This document shows positions 1 through 7,460 of a stretch of DNA of 28,531 bases, one piece after another. The DNA is from CAZCYE01 sp964502775 (GTDB lineage: Bacteria; Actinomycetota; Acidimicrobiia; IMCC26256; PALSA-555), in NCBI GenBank assembly GCA_964502775.1, contig CAZCYE010000008.1, positions 1 through 28,531 on the forward strand, given 5' to 3'. The translations under genes and the position numbers were made by a program. Within the stretch, counting starts at the first letter, position 1. Every line of letters starts with the position of its first letter. The notes under the pieces are model-generated. The model was given only the letters and a program-made list of their open reading frames with translations. It did no database searches and was not told where the DNA came from.

Positions 1-1048
1 CGATGAGCGCGAGCGTGCGTGCCGCCGGCGTACCGGCGACGGCCGGGGTGGGGTGCAGCGCCAGCGCCAGCGCCAGCGCGCTCGGGGCCGGTGCTCGGAG
101 CCGGCCTTGGATGCGCGTGGCGAGGTGCACGAGCTCGCCGAACCCGTCGACCTCGGGGGTGGCCGGGACGTCGATGCGGTCGCAGGCCCCGGCGAGCACG
201 GCGGCGACGGCATCGACCACGAAGCGGTGCTCCCGGTCGTCCTTTCCCGACGCACGGAGCACCTCGTCGGCATGGGGCCCGGTGGCAGTGCCGGCCATCG
301 GTCGCGACTCCACCGTCGAGCCGGTGCGTCGCACGAGCAGCTCGGGACTCGCGCCCACGAGGCGGCCGGAGCCGTAGACGAAGCACTGGTCGTGCGCGTC
401 GCGGAGGCGGGCGAGCACGGTGCGGGTCCGGAACGGCGTGGCGGCCCGCACGGACATCGCGCGCGACAGCACCACCTTGTCGACCTCCCCGGCGGCGATC
501 GACGTGAGCACGGACTCCACCGCCGCGCGCCACCAGTCACGCTCGGTGCCGGGAGGTGGTTGCGGCACGGCTCGGGCCGGGGCTGGGCGTTGGCGCTCGT
601 CGCGGCTGTCGTCCAGGGCGACCTGTGAGCCCGCGCCGTCCGAGAGTCCCGAGAGTCCCGAGAGCTCCGTGACCCAGGTCCGGCCCTCACGATCGCGGCC
701 CACGATCCGAGCCGGCACCATGAGGGTCCCCGCCGCCCCGGGGGCGAAGGGGAGGGCACCCACGGCGATCGGACCCGTCCCGGGGAGGCCCACCTCGTCG
801 TCGACCTCGATGGCGGTCAGCACCGCATCCACGTCGTGGGGCGCGACCCTCACGGCGGCGCCATCGGTCACGATCCCGGCGCCGTCGTGGAGCCAGGCGA
901 ACCCGTCGGGTCCGAGCGCGTCGAGGAGGGCGTCGGGGGCGGCGCACCAGCGGGTCACCGCGCGCGGCCGGGCCGCGGTTGATGCGTCCACCGCCGCTGG
1001 GCTGGCTGGGCTGGCCGGGCTGGCCGGGCTTGCGGCTGGGATGGTCAT
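1..1048 (-). CDS. menF: isochorismate synthase (MenF/EntC family), C-terminus cut by window edge
   Basis: Converts chorismate to isochorismate, the first committed step of menaquinone synthesis. About 349 codons are visible on the minus strand from ATG 1048; the missing end should hold the last part of the chorismate-binding fold. Family motifs visible in order are DKVVLSR, FVYGSGRLVGASPELLVRR, SRPMAGT, KDDREHRFVV, HLATRIQGRL and LHPTPAVAGTP, which form the catalytic chorismate-binding core. The start codon overlaps the menG stop as ATGA, so translation is probably coupled. The N-terminus carries a low-complexity Ala-Ser-Pro tandem (about residues 5-18) and an LSGLSGLS run occurs before the catalytic core; both are short DNA repeats and probably linkers. 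EntC of a siderophore pathway is possible, but the menG neighbour favours menaquinone. Confidence 0.93.
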   Translation of the reverse strand, partial: MTIPAASPASPASPASPAAVDASTAARPRAVTRWCAAPDALLDALGPDGFAWLHDGAGIVTDGAAVRVAPHDVDAVLTAIEVDDEVGLPGTGPIAVGALPFAPGAAGTLMVPARIVGRDREGRTWVTELSGLSGLSDGAGSQVALDDSRDERQRPAPARAVPQPPPGTERDWWRAAVESVLTSIAAGEVDKVVLSRAMSVRAATPFRTRTVLARLRDAHDQCFVYGSGRLVGASPELLVRRTGSTVESRPMAGTATGPHADEVLRASGKDDREHRFVVDAVAAVLAGACDRIDVPATPEVDGFGELVHLATRIQGRLRAPAPSALALALALHPTPAVAGTPAARTLALI

Positions 1049-1752
1049 GTCCGGGTCCCGCTCAGCAGCTGCACGGAGCCGCCGGTCATGGTGTGGCGGG
1101 CCACGGTGGTGAACCCCGTGCGCTCGAGCATCGCCACGAGGGCCTCCGGCTCGGGGAGGTAGGCGGTGGAGCGCGGCAGGTACCGGTAGGCCGCGGCGTC
1201 GTGGGCGAGGAGCCGACCGAGGACCGGCACTGCGCCCCGGAACCAGATCGCGTTGCCGAGGCGCAGGAGCCGGTGCTCGGGCACGGCGGCGTCGAGCGCC
1301 ACGAAGCGCCCGCCGGGCCGCAGCACGCGCGCACATTCGGCGAACACCGCCTCGAGGTCCACGAAGTTGCGCAACGCGAAGCCGCACACCACACCGTCCA
1401 GCGAGCCGGAGGCGACCGGGAGCAGCTCCGCGTCCCCCCGCACCACCGGGGCTGCTGACATGATCCGTGCCCGTGTGAGCATCCCGTCCGACATGTCGAT
1501 CCCGAAGGGGGCATACCCGGTCGCGGTCGCGCCCCGACTCAGGTCGCCGGTGCCGCACGCGAGGTCGAGCACGCGTGCTCCGGGTGCGAGTCCGAGGGCA
1601 CCGATGGCGTGCCGGCGCCAACGACGGTCGTTGCCGAGCGAGATGATGCGGTTCATGCGGTCGTAGCGGGGCGCGACGCGGTCGAACATCGCGACGACGG
1701 CTTGGCGCTTGGCGGCGCCCCGGGGGAGCTCGGGGTCGAGCACCGGTGTCAC
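1045..1752 (-). CDS. menG: demethylmenaquinone methyltransferase (UbiE/MenG)
   Basis: Class I SAM-dependent methyltransferase that methylates demethylmenaquinone in the last step of menaquinone synthesis. Seen: RVAPRYDRMNRIISLGNDRRWRR near the N-terminus (UbiE signature 1), VLDLACGTGDLS (SAM-binding motif I), GIDMSDGML, and GFALRNFVD plus LRPGGRFVALD (signature 2 region). The reading frame is open to a GTG at 1770, but that site has no ribosome-binding sequence. GTG 1752 overlaps the upstream merR stop by 4 bases (GTGA) and has GGGAG 11 bases upstream, so I prefer 1752. The gene sits between merR and menF, overlapping both, in one apparent operon. Function is confident; the exact start is not. 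Confidence 0.93.
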   Translation of the reverse strand: MTPVLDPELPRGAAKRQAVVAMFDRVAPRYDRMNRIISLGNDRRWRRHAIGALGLAPGARVLDLACGTGDLSRGATATGYAPFGIDMSDGMLTRARIMSAAPVVRGDAELLPVASGSLDGVVCGFALRNFVDLEAVFAECARVLRPGGRFVALDAAVPEHRLLRLGNAIWFRGAVPVLGRLLAHDAAAYRYLPRSTAYLPEPEALVAMLERTGFTTVARHTMTGGSVQLLSGTRT

Positions 1753-2528
1753 GACGCGCTCGGCTCCCACTCGGGCTGGACCCGTGCCGCGGCGAGCTCG
1801 GAGGGGTCGCCCACGGCCGCCAGGTGCTCCTGGGCCACCTCGAGCAGCACGTCGCGGAAGTGGCGCGCCACGAGGGTGGTCACGGTGGGCAGCAACGTGG
1901 CGAACGCGTCGACCAGGCGTCGAGCCCGCTCGCGCTCCTCGAGGTCGATGCGGCGCAGGGGCTCGCGCACGTAGGTGTCGAACATGGCCACCGCGTCCTC
2001 GGCGATGGCCCGCGTGGCGTCGTGGTGGCGGCGCGACAGCACGAGCAGCTCGGTGAGCGGGAAGCCCGCCTCGAGCAGGCGGAGCCCCGCGGTCACGGTC
2101 TCGACGTCGCCCGCACCGAATCGCGGCTCGTCGCCATCGGCTCGGGGGACGAGCAGGCCTTCGCGCACGACCGCTTCGAGGAGTGCTCGCGGGACGTCGG
2201 CGCGCCGGGCGAGCTCGTCGAGGGTGAGGAGGTTCTCGTCGGTGGGGCCACCGGCGGCCTCGGCGACCGCAGCGGCGAGGGGCAGGTCGGCAGGATCGAG
2301 CTCGCCGTCGAGCAGGCGACGGATCACCGCGAGCGGGAAGCCCTCACCCTGGAGCTCACGGATGCGGGCGAGGCGGTGGAGGTGCTCGGCGCCGTACCAG
2401 GCCACGCGTCCCTCACGCCGTGGCGGCGCCAGCAGCCGGCGCTTCTGGTAGAAGCGGATGGTGTCGACCGAGCAGCCCGCGCTGCGGGCCAGCTCCTCGA
2501 CCCGCATCTCCTCCGGCGCCGCGTCCAC
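1749..2528 (-). CDS. MerR-family transcriptional regulator with a second MerR-like helix-turn-helix
   Basis: DNA-binding regulator. The N-terminal winged helix-turn-helix is clear: RVEELARSAGCSVDTIRFYQKRRL followed by the RVAWYGAEHLHRLARIRELQ wing and helix. About 100 residues on, LTLDELARRADVPRALLEAVVREGLL, then DGDEPRFGAGDVETVTAGLRLLEAGFPL, looks like a degenerate copy of the same fold. No cysteine metal-binding loop is visible at the C-terminus, so a metal ligand is unlikely. Start: the frame opens at ATG 2537, but a -10 element TAGAAT covers that codon and lies 7 bases before GTG 2528, so a leaderless GTG start is the better fit; ATG 2507 directly after GGAGGAG is another option. It overlaps menG downstream and follows the MFS gene by about 70 bases. 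The effector is unknown. Confidence 0.88.
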   Translation of the reverse strand: MDAAPEEMRVEELARSAGCSVDTIRFYQKRRLLAPPRREGRVAWYGAEHLHRLARIRELQGEGFPLAVIRRLLDGELDPADLPLAAAVAEAAGGPTDENLLTLDELARRADVPRALLEAVVREGLLVPRADGDEPRFGAGDVETVTAGLRLLEAGFPLTELLVLSRRHHDATRAIAEDAVAMFDTYVREPLRRIDLEERERARRLVDAFATLLPTVTTLVARHFRDVLLEVAQEHLAAVGDPSELAAARVQPEWEPSAS

Positions 2529-2535
2529 CCTGGGC

Positions 2536-2564
2536 ATTCTAGGAGTGATCGCTCCCAGCGTCAG
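2536..2564 (-). promoter_or_regulatory. merR promoter with dyad in the -35/-10 spacer
   Basis: On the minus strand, CTGACG (2559-2564), a 17-base spacer and TAGAAT (2536-2541) form a plausible promoter, with GTG 2528 lying 7 bases after the -10. An inverted repeat, GGAGTGATCGCTCC on the plus strand (2542-2555, one mismatched pair), fills the spacer directly next to the -10. Operators between -35 and -10 are the hallmark of MerR-type regulation, so autoregulation of merR-menG-menF is a reasonable inference. Confidence 0.5.
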
Positions 2565-2597
2565 TTCGCGGCCCGCTTTGGCCGGCGTCTCCGGTCT

Positions 2598-3860
2598 TCA
2601 GTGCGCAGTGACCGGCGTCTCGGCCGGCTCGGGGACGGCATCCGGCGCGTCGAGCTCCTGATCGAAGCCGGGGTGGGTGACCCGAATTCCCGTGACGCTC
2701 AGCGCCAGCAGCACCGCGGCTCCGGCGATGGTGGCCCGGAGCCCGATCACGTCGGCGATCCCGCCTTGGAGCACCGCACCGAGCGGGTAGGCCGCACCGA
2801 TGAGCATCAACGTGATGCTCATCACCCGGCCGCGTAGCTCGGCCGGGGCCCGGAGCTGGGCGATGGTCAAGTAGCTGGACAAGCAGCCGAGGTAGGCGCC
2901 GCCCACGCAGAAGATGGCCAGTACGCCCAGCTCCAGCGTGGGCGCGAGGGCGTACGCGGTGAGCGCCACGCACAGCACCGCGATGTTGGCGAGCAGCACG
3001 CGCCGGTGCCCGAAGCGGTGCGCGAGCCCTCCGAGCGCGATCGCCATCGCCACTGCGCCGATGCCCTGCGCGGTGACCAGGGCCGAGGTGCCCGGGTTCT
3101 TGTTGTCGAACACCTCGTCGGCCATGGCCGAGACCAGCGCGATGAAGGGCGCGGCGAGCAGCGAGGTCAGCCCGAGGTAGATCACGATCGCCCGCATGCC
3201 CCGGTCGGATCGCACGAAGCGGGCGCCACCGCGGATGGCGCTGCGGATCGTCTCGCCCACCACTCGGGTCGGGGGCGGGAGGCGGAGCGGCGCGACGGCA
3301 ACGATCACGGCGAGGAAGCTCACCGTGTTGACCCCGAAGGCCCATTCGTAGCCACCGAACCCGATCACGAGGGCGGCGAGGGCAGGCCCGATGACTCGCC
3401 CGAGGTTGTACTGCGCGATGCCGAGGCCCATCGCCGCGGGGATGTCCTCGCGTGGCACGACGTCGGGCATCATCGCCTGGTACGCGGGGATGCCGAACGC
3501 CAGCGCGCAGCCCGACGCGAGCACGATGGCGGTCACGCCCGCGGGATGGGCGTTGCCGGTCGCCGCCAGTGCGGTGAGCAGGCCGGCGAGCGCGGCCTGC
3601 ACGGTGGTGGTGGTGAGGTAGATGCGACGCCGGGGGAACCGGTCGGCGAGCGCGCCACCGAACGGAGCGAGGAGCGCGTTGGGGGCGAACCCGGCGACGA
3701 TGACGAGGCTCGACCACAGGGCCTTGCCCGTCTCGGCCTGCACGAGGATGCCGACTCCGATCGTCTCCATCCACGTGCCGACGTTGGAGAGGAAGGCGCC
3801 GGTGAACAGGGCGGCGTAGCGCCGGTGCCGGAGCGGGGCGAACGACCGGGGGAGCTGCAC
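2598..3860 (-). CDS. MFS transporter (EntS/MFS_3-like, 12 membrane segments)
   Basis: Proton-driven efflux permease of the inner membrane; the substrate cannot be read from sequence. The 420 residues show about 12 hydrophobic segments. The loop GGALADRFPRRRIYL between segments 2 and 3 is the MFS motif A (GxLaDrxGrrr), and the equivalent LAHRFGHRRVLL lies in the second half. The start SFAPLRHRRYAALFTGAFLSNVGTWM resembles the MFS_3 family that includes the enterobactin exporter EntS and macrolide-type exporters. The GTG start lies 6 bases after the aldehyde dehydrogenase stop, so the two are almost certainly cotranscribed. merR follows in the same orientation, so this pair might belong to its regulon (inference). 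Confidence 0.9.
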   Translation of the reverse strand: MQLPRSFAPLRHRRYAALFTGAFLSNVGTWMETIGVGILVQAETGKALWSSLVIVAGFAPNALLAPFGGALADRFPRRRIYLTTTTVQAALAGLLTALAATGNAHPAGVTAIVLASGCALAFGIPAYQAMMPDVVPREDIPAAMGLGIAQYNLGRVIGPALAALVIGFGGYEWAFGVNTVSFLAVIVAVAPLRLPPPTRVVGETIRSAIRGGARFVRSDRGMRAIVIYLGLTSLLAAPFIALVSAMADEVFDNKNPGTSALVTAQGIGAVAMAIALGGLAHRFGHRRVLLANIAVLCVALTAYALAPTLELGVLAIFCVGGAYLGCLSSYLTIAQLRAPAELRGRVMSITLMLIGAAYPLGAVLQGGIADVIGLRATIAGAAVLLALSVTGIRVTHPGFDQELDAPDAVPEPAETPVTAH

Positions 3861-3866
3861 GACGGA

Positions 3867-5282
3867 TCAGCGCCGGGCGCGGTGCAGCACCTGGATCTCG
3901 GTCGCGCCCATGAGACCCCACGGACCGTGCTCCACGCCGATGCCGCTCCACTTCAGGCCGCCGAACGGCTGGTGGGGGGCCAGGGCCACGTGGGTGTTCA
4001 CCCATGCGGTGCCGCACTCGAGGCGCTCGGCGACCTGGGCTCCCCGCTCGGGGTCCGCGCTCCACACCGAGCCCGACAGCCCGAAGTGCGTGGCGTTGGC
4101 ACGTGCGACGGCGTCGTCCACGTCGCGGTAGGTCAACACCGGGAGCACCGGCCCGAACTGCTCCTCGGCGACGACCCGGGTGTCCTCGCTGACCTGGTCG
4201 ATGATCGTGGGCGGGAAGAAGTAGCCGGGCCCGTCGCTCGGTTGTCCGCCCACCACCACGCGCCCGCCGTTGGCGACGGCATCGCGCACGAGCTCCCCGA
4301 CCCGCTCGAGCCCCGACCGCGTGGTCACCGGGCCGAGCTCGGTGTCCTCGTCGGTGCCATCACCCATCTTCACCGTGCTCGCCCGTGCCGCGAGCGCGGC
4401 CACCATGTCGTCGCGCAGCGCTTCGGGGACATACAGGCGCTTGATTCCCGAGCAGACCTGGCCCGCGTTCTGGAACGCAGCCCAGAACACGTCATCGGCG
4501 ATCGCCGCCGGGTCGGCGTCGTCGAGGACGATCGCGGCATCGTTGCCCCCGAGCTCGAGGGTGATGCGCTTGAGGTCGGGTGCCACCGCCGCGGCCACCC
4601 GCTTCCCCGTGGCGATCGACCCGGTGAAGCTCACCTTGCGGGGAACGGGGTGCTCGGTGATGACGGCGCCGAGCGGGTCGGGCCCGCTCACCACGTTGAG
4701 CACGCCGGGGGGCAACGCATCCCGCAGTGCCTCGCCCAGCGCCAGCGTGGACATCGGGGTGAACGGCGATGGCTTCACCACCACCGTGTTGCCCGCGGCG
4801 AGCGCAGGCGCGATCTTCCAAGCCGCCAGCAGCACGGGATAGTTCCACGGGGTGATCGCGGCCACCACGCCGAGCGGGCGGCGCAGCACCTCCACGAATG
4901 CCTTGTCGTCGTCCTGGATCACCTCCCGGGGCAGCTCCAAGGACGCGAAGTACTTGAGCCACACGCCCGCTCCGATCACCTCGCCCTTGGCCTGGCGCAG
5001 CGGCTTGCCCTGCTCGGCGGTGATCACCGGCCCGATGTCGTCGGCGGCGTCGAACACCGCCTGGGCGGCGGCCCGCAGGTGCGTTCGGCGCGCGTCCGCA
5101 TCGACGCGCCAGAAGGCGAACGCCTCGGCTGCGGACTCCATGGCCGCGTCGAGCTGGTGGGCGCTGCATACGGGAGCCTCGGCGACGGGGCGTCCGGTCG
5201 CCGGGTTCAGGACTTCGAACGTCGCCTCTGCGGGTACGGCCTCGCCCGCGATCGTCATCGAGTGCTGGACCATGACGTGCAT
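3867..5282 (-). CDS. NAD(P)-dependent aldehyde dehydrogenase
   Basis: Oxidises an aldehyde to the acid. With the start at ATG 5282 the protein is 471 residues, the usual ALDH length. Seen (numbered from that start): TPWNYP with the conserved Asn near 147, VVKPSPFTP with the cofactor-binding Lys near 170, SFTGSIATGKRV, LELGGNDAAIV with the general-base Glu near 243, and NAGQVCSGIKR with the catalytic Cys near 277; EEQFGPVLPVL and PFGGLKWSGIG complete the family signature. The sequence resembles the AldA/AAD23400 type. The frame stays open to 5411, but that would run into the divergent flavin reductase gene, so an internal start (5282, 5273 or 5258) is correct; none has a clear ribosome-binding site. 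First gene of a probable operon with the MFS exporter. Confidence 0.92.
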   Translation of the reverse strand: MHVMVQHSMTIAGEAVPAEATFEVLNPATGRPVAEAPVCSAHQLDAAMESAAEAFAFWRVDADARRTHLRAAAQAVFDAADDIGPVITAEQGKPLRQAKGEVIGAGVWLKYFASLELPREVIQDDDKAFVEVLRRPLGVVAAITPWNYPVLLAAWKIAPALAAGNTVVVKPSPFTPMSTLALGEALRDALPPGVLNVVSGPDPLGAVITEHPVPRKVSFTGSIATGKRVAAAVAPDLKRITLELGGNDAAIVLDDADPAAIADDVFWAAFQNAGQVCSGIKRLYVPEALRDDMVAALAARASTVKMGDGTDEDTELGPVTTRSGLERVGELVRDAVANGGRVVVGGQPSDGPGYFFPPTIIDQVSEDTRVVAEEQFGPVLPVLTYRDVDDAVARANATHFGLSGSVWSADPERGAQVAERLECGTAWVNTHVALAPHQPFGGLKWSGIGVEHGPWGLMGATEIQVLHRARR

Positions 5283-5342
5283 CTTCGCGGGTGACGCTGC
5301 CCCGGGCGAGTGGCCGTCAGGCGCCGCGCTCGAGGAGCCCAG

Positions 5343-5348
5343 TAGCGT
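5343..5348 (+). promoter_or_regulatory. -10 element of leaderless flavin reductase promoter
   Basis: TAGCGT lies 7 bases before ATG 5356. Transcription would begin at or next to the start codon, giving a leaderless mRNA. No usable ribosome-binding site precedes the ATG; the nearest GAGGAG is 18 bases away. No convincing -35 is seen. Confidence 0.5.
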
Positions 5349-5355
5349 CGGGCTC

Positions 5356-5919
5356 ATGGCAGAGCCCGGTGGTACCGGGCCGGTCGGGCCGTACCCGCCC
5401 GGCATCGACACCGACGACGAGCGCGACGAGTACGACCGCCTACGGCGACGTGTGCTGTGGACGATGCCGAGCGGGCTCTATGTGATCGGCTCCACCGACG
5501 GCCGGCAGCGTCGCAACGGGATGACGGCCAACTGGGTGACCCAGCTGTCATTCGACCCGAAATGGGTGGGCGTGGGGATCGAGAAGTCCGCGCTCACTCA
5601 CGAGCTGGTCGACGCCGGTGACTGCTTCAGCGTGTGCATGATCGACCGTGAGGACCGTGCCATCGTGCGCAAGTTCACCACGCCGGTCGAGGTGGATCTC
5701 GAGGCCAAGACCCTGAACGGGTTCGGCTACCTCGAGCGCGTGAGCGGCGCGCCGGTGCTCACCCAGTCGGCCGCCTTTCTCGACTGCGGGCTACGAGACC
5801 GCCTCGACGCCGGGAACCACACGTTCTTCGTGGGCGAGGTCCTCGACTGCGGGTTCCTGAAGGATGAGGGCACGTCCGTCCTCCGCATGGAGGACACCCG
5901 CATGCACTACGGCGGCTGA
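5356..5919 (+). CDS. flavin reductase-like, FMN-binding split-barrel protein
   Basis: A 187-residue protein of the flavin reductase domain family (PF01613 type), which reduce FMN/FAD with NAD(P)H or bind FMN in two-component systems. Seen: RRRVLWTMPSGLYVIGSTDG, then NGMTANWVTQLSFDPKWVGVGIEKSALTHELV, the typical segment that cradles FMN phosphate, and further on FTTPVEVD, PVLTQSAAFLDCGL and HTFFVGEVLDCGF. The start is set by the TAGCGT -10 seven bases upstream and because codons further upstream would overlap the divergent aldehyde dehydrogenase promoter. It stands alone and faces the H1-like gene, with 25 bases between stop codons. A partner oxygenase is not present in the window, so the physiological role is open. 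Confidence 0.85.
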   Translation: MAEPGGTGPVGPYPPGIDTDDERDEYDRLRRRVLWTMPSGLYVIGSTDGRQRRNGMTANWVTQLSFDPKWVGVGIEKSALTHELVDAGDCFSVCMIDREDRAIVRKFTTPVEVDLEAKTLNGFGYLERVSGAPVLTQSAAFLDCGLRDRLDAGNHTFFVGEVLDCGFLKDEGTSVLRMEDTRMHYGG

Positions 5920-5944
5920 GGGCCGCGCAACGCCAGCGCCGGCG

Positions 5945-6394
5945 TCAGCTCCCGCCGGTGAGGCGGGTCCACCAGTTGCCCTTGGCCGGCGCCGGGGTGC
6001 CGGGTGACGGCGCCGACGACGAGGTCGAGGCGGGCGCCGCGGTCCGGGTGGCCTTCCGCTTCGCGGGCTTCCGGGTCGCCTTCCGCTTCTTGGCCGCCTT
6101 GCGGGTGGCCTTCCGCTTCTTGGCGGGCTTGCGGGTCGCCTTCCGCTTCGCGGGCTTGCGGGTGGCCTTCCGCCTCTTGGCCGCCTTGCGGGTGGCCTTC
6201 CGCTTCGCGGGCTTGCGGGTCGCTTTCCGCTTGGCGGGCTTGCGGGTCGCCTTGCGCCTCTTGGCGGGCTTGCGGGTCGCCTTCCGCTTCGCGGGCTTGC
6301 GGGCGGGCCGGCGTGCGGTCGTGCGCTTCTTGGCCGCCTTCCTCTTCGCAGGCTTCCTGGCGGCGGCTCGGCGTGTGGTGGTGCGCTTCGGCAT
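5945..6394 (-). CDS. histone H1-like Lys/Arg/Ala/Pro repeat protein
   Basis: A 149-residue, extremely basic protein. Residues 1-37 are Lys/Arg-rich, and residues 38-117 are tandem copies of KATRKPAKR, sometimes with an extra Arg (9- or 10-residue period). Residues 118-138 are an Ala/Ser/Pro linker, and the last residues are GNWWTRLTGGS. Such tails occur in eukaryotic H1, bacterial Hc1/AlgP-like proteins and the C-terminal extension of mycobacterial HU; they bind and condense DNA without a fixed fold. Here there is no HU domain, so it is a stand-alone tail. ATG 6394 is preceded by AGGGGG at 5 bases spacing, a good ribosome-binding site; an earlier in-frame ATG at 6421 lacks one. The short aromatic C-terminus is odd for a pure DNA-condensing tail and may be a docking element (inference). 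Confidence 0.85.
   Translation of the reverse strand: MPKRTTTRRAAARKPAKRKAAKKRTTARRPARKPAKRKATRKPAKRRKATRKPAKRKATRKPAKRKATRKAAKRRKATRKPAKRKATRKPAKKRKATRKAAKKRKATRKPAKRKATRTAAPASTSSSAPSPGTPAPAKGNWWTRLTGGS
6044..6283 (-). repeat. tandem 27/30-bp coding repeat
   Basis: Roughly eight in-frame copies of a 27-base unit (KATRKPAKR), several extended by one Arg codon to 30 bases, within the H1-like gene. Units are nearly identical at DNA level, so copy number is likely to vary between strains and is prone to assembly collapse. Confidence 0.85.
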
Positions 6395-6520
6395 CTGGGC
6401 CCCCTGCTCGCGGAACATCACGATCCGTGACCCGCCCCGGCTTCATCACTTCGAGCGATCACACCTGAGCGGACGTGCAAATCCTGCCACGACCGGCGCG
6501 CCCGCGGGTGGACCGTGTCA

Positions 6521-7360
6521 CTACTCCTGCGTCGGCTCCGTCCGGGTGCTCGAGCGGCTCCAGCCCTGACGCGCGTCCCTCGCCTCGATGATGGCCACGT
6601 AGACGAGGAGGCGACCGAAGAGCAGCAGCCATACGAGCAGTGCGAACGCCACGCCCACCGCGCCGTAGAGCTCGGTCGAGCGCTCCACGATCCGCGGCAC
6701 CGCGTAGGCGCCGGCCACCTTGAGCGCCTCGAGCGCGACGGCGCCCAGCAGCGCGGCGCGCCAGGCCATCCGTAGCGTGATTCGTCGGTTGGGTAGCGCT
6801 CGCGACGTCCACGCCAGCAACGCAAAGTCCGTCGCCAGCGTCACGACCACCACGAGTGGAGCGAAGACGGCCGGGAGCAGCGCCCAGCCCGCGGTGGCGA
6901 AGCCGCCCGCGGCGATCGTCAACGCGGCGCCGAGCAGCCACACCAGCCCCACGGCCCGGTCGACGAGCCCGCGACGCTCCACGTCCCACGCCGCGTTGTA
7001 CGCGTTGGCGATGACGACCGCGAGGCTGGTCCCGGTCCACGCCAAGCCCACGAGCCCCACGATGCTGGCCAGGCCGCGGTCGCCGCGGGCCTGGTGGATG
7101 GTCTCCCGCAACAGCCGGGCGGCCTCCCCGTGCAAGCCGAGTTGGTCGTTGAGGTCGCGCGCCACGTGGTCCTGGTTGGCCGCCACGAAGCCGAGCACTC
7201 CCACTGCGAGCACGGCGAGCGAGAACAGCGCGAGGAACCCGTACAGGGTGATCGACGCGGCCAGCGATGTGCCCCTGATGGCCCGATAGGTTTCCTGGAT
7301 CCGTAGCGCCCCGCCCAACGCGGGCACGCGGTCGAGCCGTTCCCGCACCGTGGGGCTCAT
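6521..7360 (-). CDS. YihY/virulence factor BrkB-family membrane protein
   Basis: A 279-residue integral inner-membrane protein of the YihY/BrkB family, whose biochemical role is not settled. About six hydrophobic segments are visible: ASITLYGFLALFSLAVLAVGV, ASIVGLVGLAWTGTSLAVVI, AVGLVWLLGAALTIAAGGF, ALLPAVFAPLVVVVTLATDF, AWRAALLGAVALEALKV and the last VAFALLVWLLLFGRLLVYV. Family-typical features include YRAIRGTSLAASITLYGFL near the start, WTGTSLAVVIANAYNAAWDV and LPNRRITLRMAWRAALLGAV. ATG 7360 is preceded 8 bases away by TAGCAT, indicating a leaderless transcript; the frame upstream of it overlaps the divergent small gene and is not used. It ends about 125 bases before the H1-like gene, in the same orientation. 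Confidence 0.86.
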   Translation of the reverse strand: MSPTVRERLDRVPALGGALRIQETYRAIRGTSLAASITLYGFLALFSLAVLAVGVLGFVAANQDHVARDLNDQLGLHGEAARLLRETIHQARGDRGLASIVGLVGLAWTGTSLAVVIANAYNAAWDVERRGLVDRAVGLVWLLGAALTIAAGGFATAGWALLPAVFAPLVVVVTLATDFALLAWTSRALPNRRITLRMAWRAALLGAVALEALKVAGAYAVPRIVERSTELYGAVGVAFALLVWLLLFGRLLVYVAIIEARDARQGWSRSSTRTEPTQE

Positions 7361-7368
7361 CGCCGCCG

Positions 7369-7374
7369 ATGCTA
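7369..7374 (-). promoter_or_regulatory. -10 element of leaderless YihY/BrkB-family promoter
   Basis: TAGCAT on the minus strand, 8 bases before ATG 7360. It is identical in sequence and spacing to the element before the response regulator at 10303. No convincing -35 is seen. Confidence 0.5.
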
Positions 7375-7460
7375 GGTGGGGGCTGACGCTCGAGCGCGAC
7401 CACGGGCGCGCGACGGATGGAGTCCAGGACCAGCCGAGGAAGCCGAGGAAGCGAGGCCGC

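Noticed and set aside
1000..1040. GGCTGG/GGCCGG tandem repeat, considered as a possible microsatellite or regulatory repeat
   Set aside because: It is within the menF N-terminus, encoding the Ala-Ser-Pro linker; coding low complexity explains it.
3006..5294. 762-codon plus-strand open frame
   Set aside because: It is antisense to the MFS and aldehyde dehydrogenase genes, which have full family motifs. Its His/Arg/Gly-rich translation has no domain; long antisense frames are expected at this GC content.
5912..5967. Short hairpins between the flavin reductase and H1-like genes as terminators
   Set aside because: GCGGC/GCCGC and CCCGCC/GGCGGG stems are 5-6 pairs, partly within coding sequence, without T-runs; too weak to call.
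5958..6569. Plus-strand frame with VAFRF repeats
   Set aside because: It is the complement of the Lys/Arg repeat in the H1-like gene; its periodicity is inherited from that repeat and no start context supports it.
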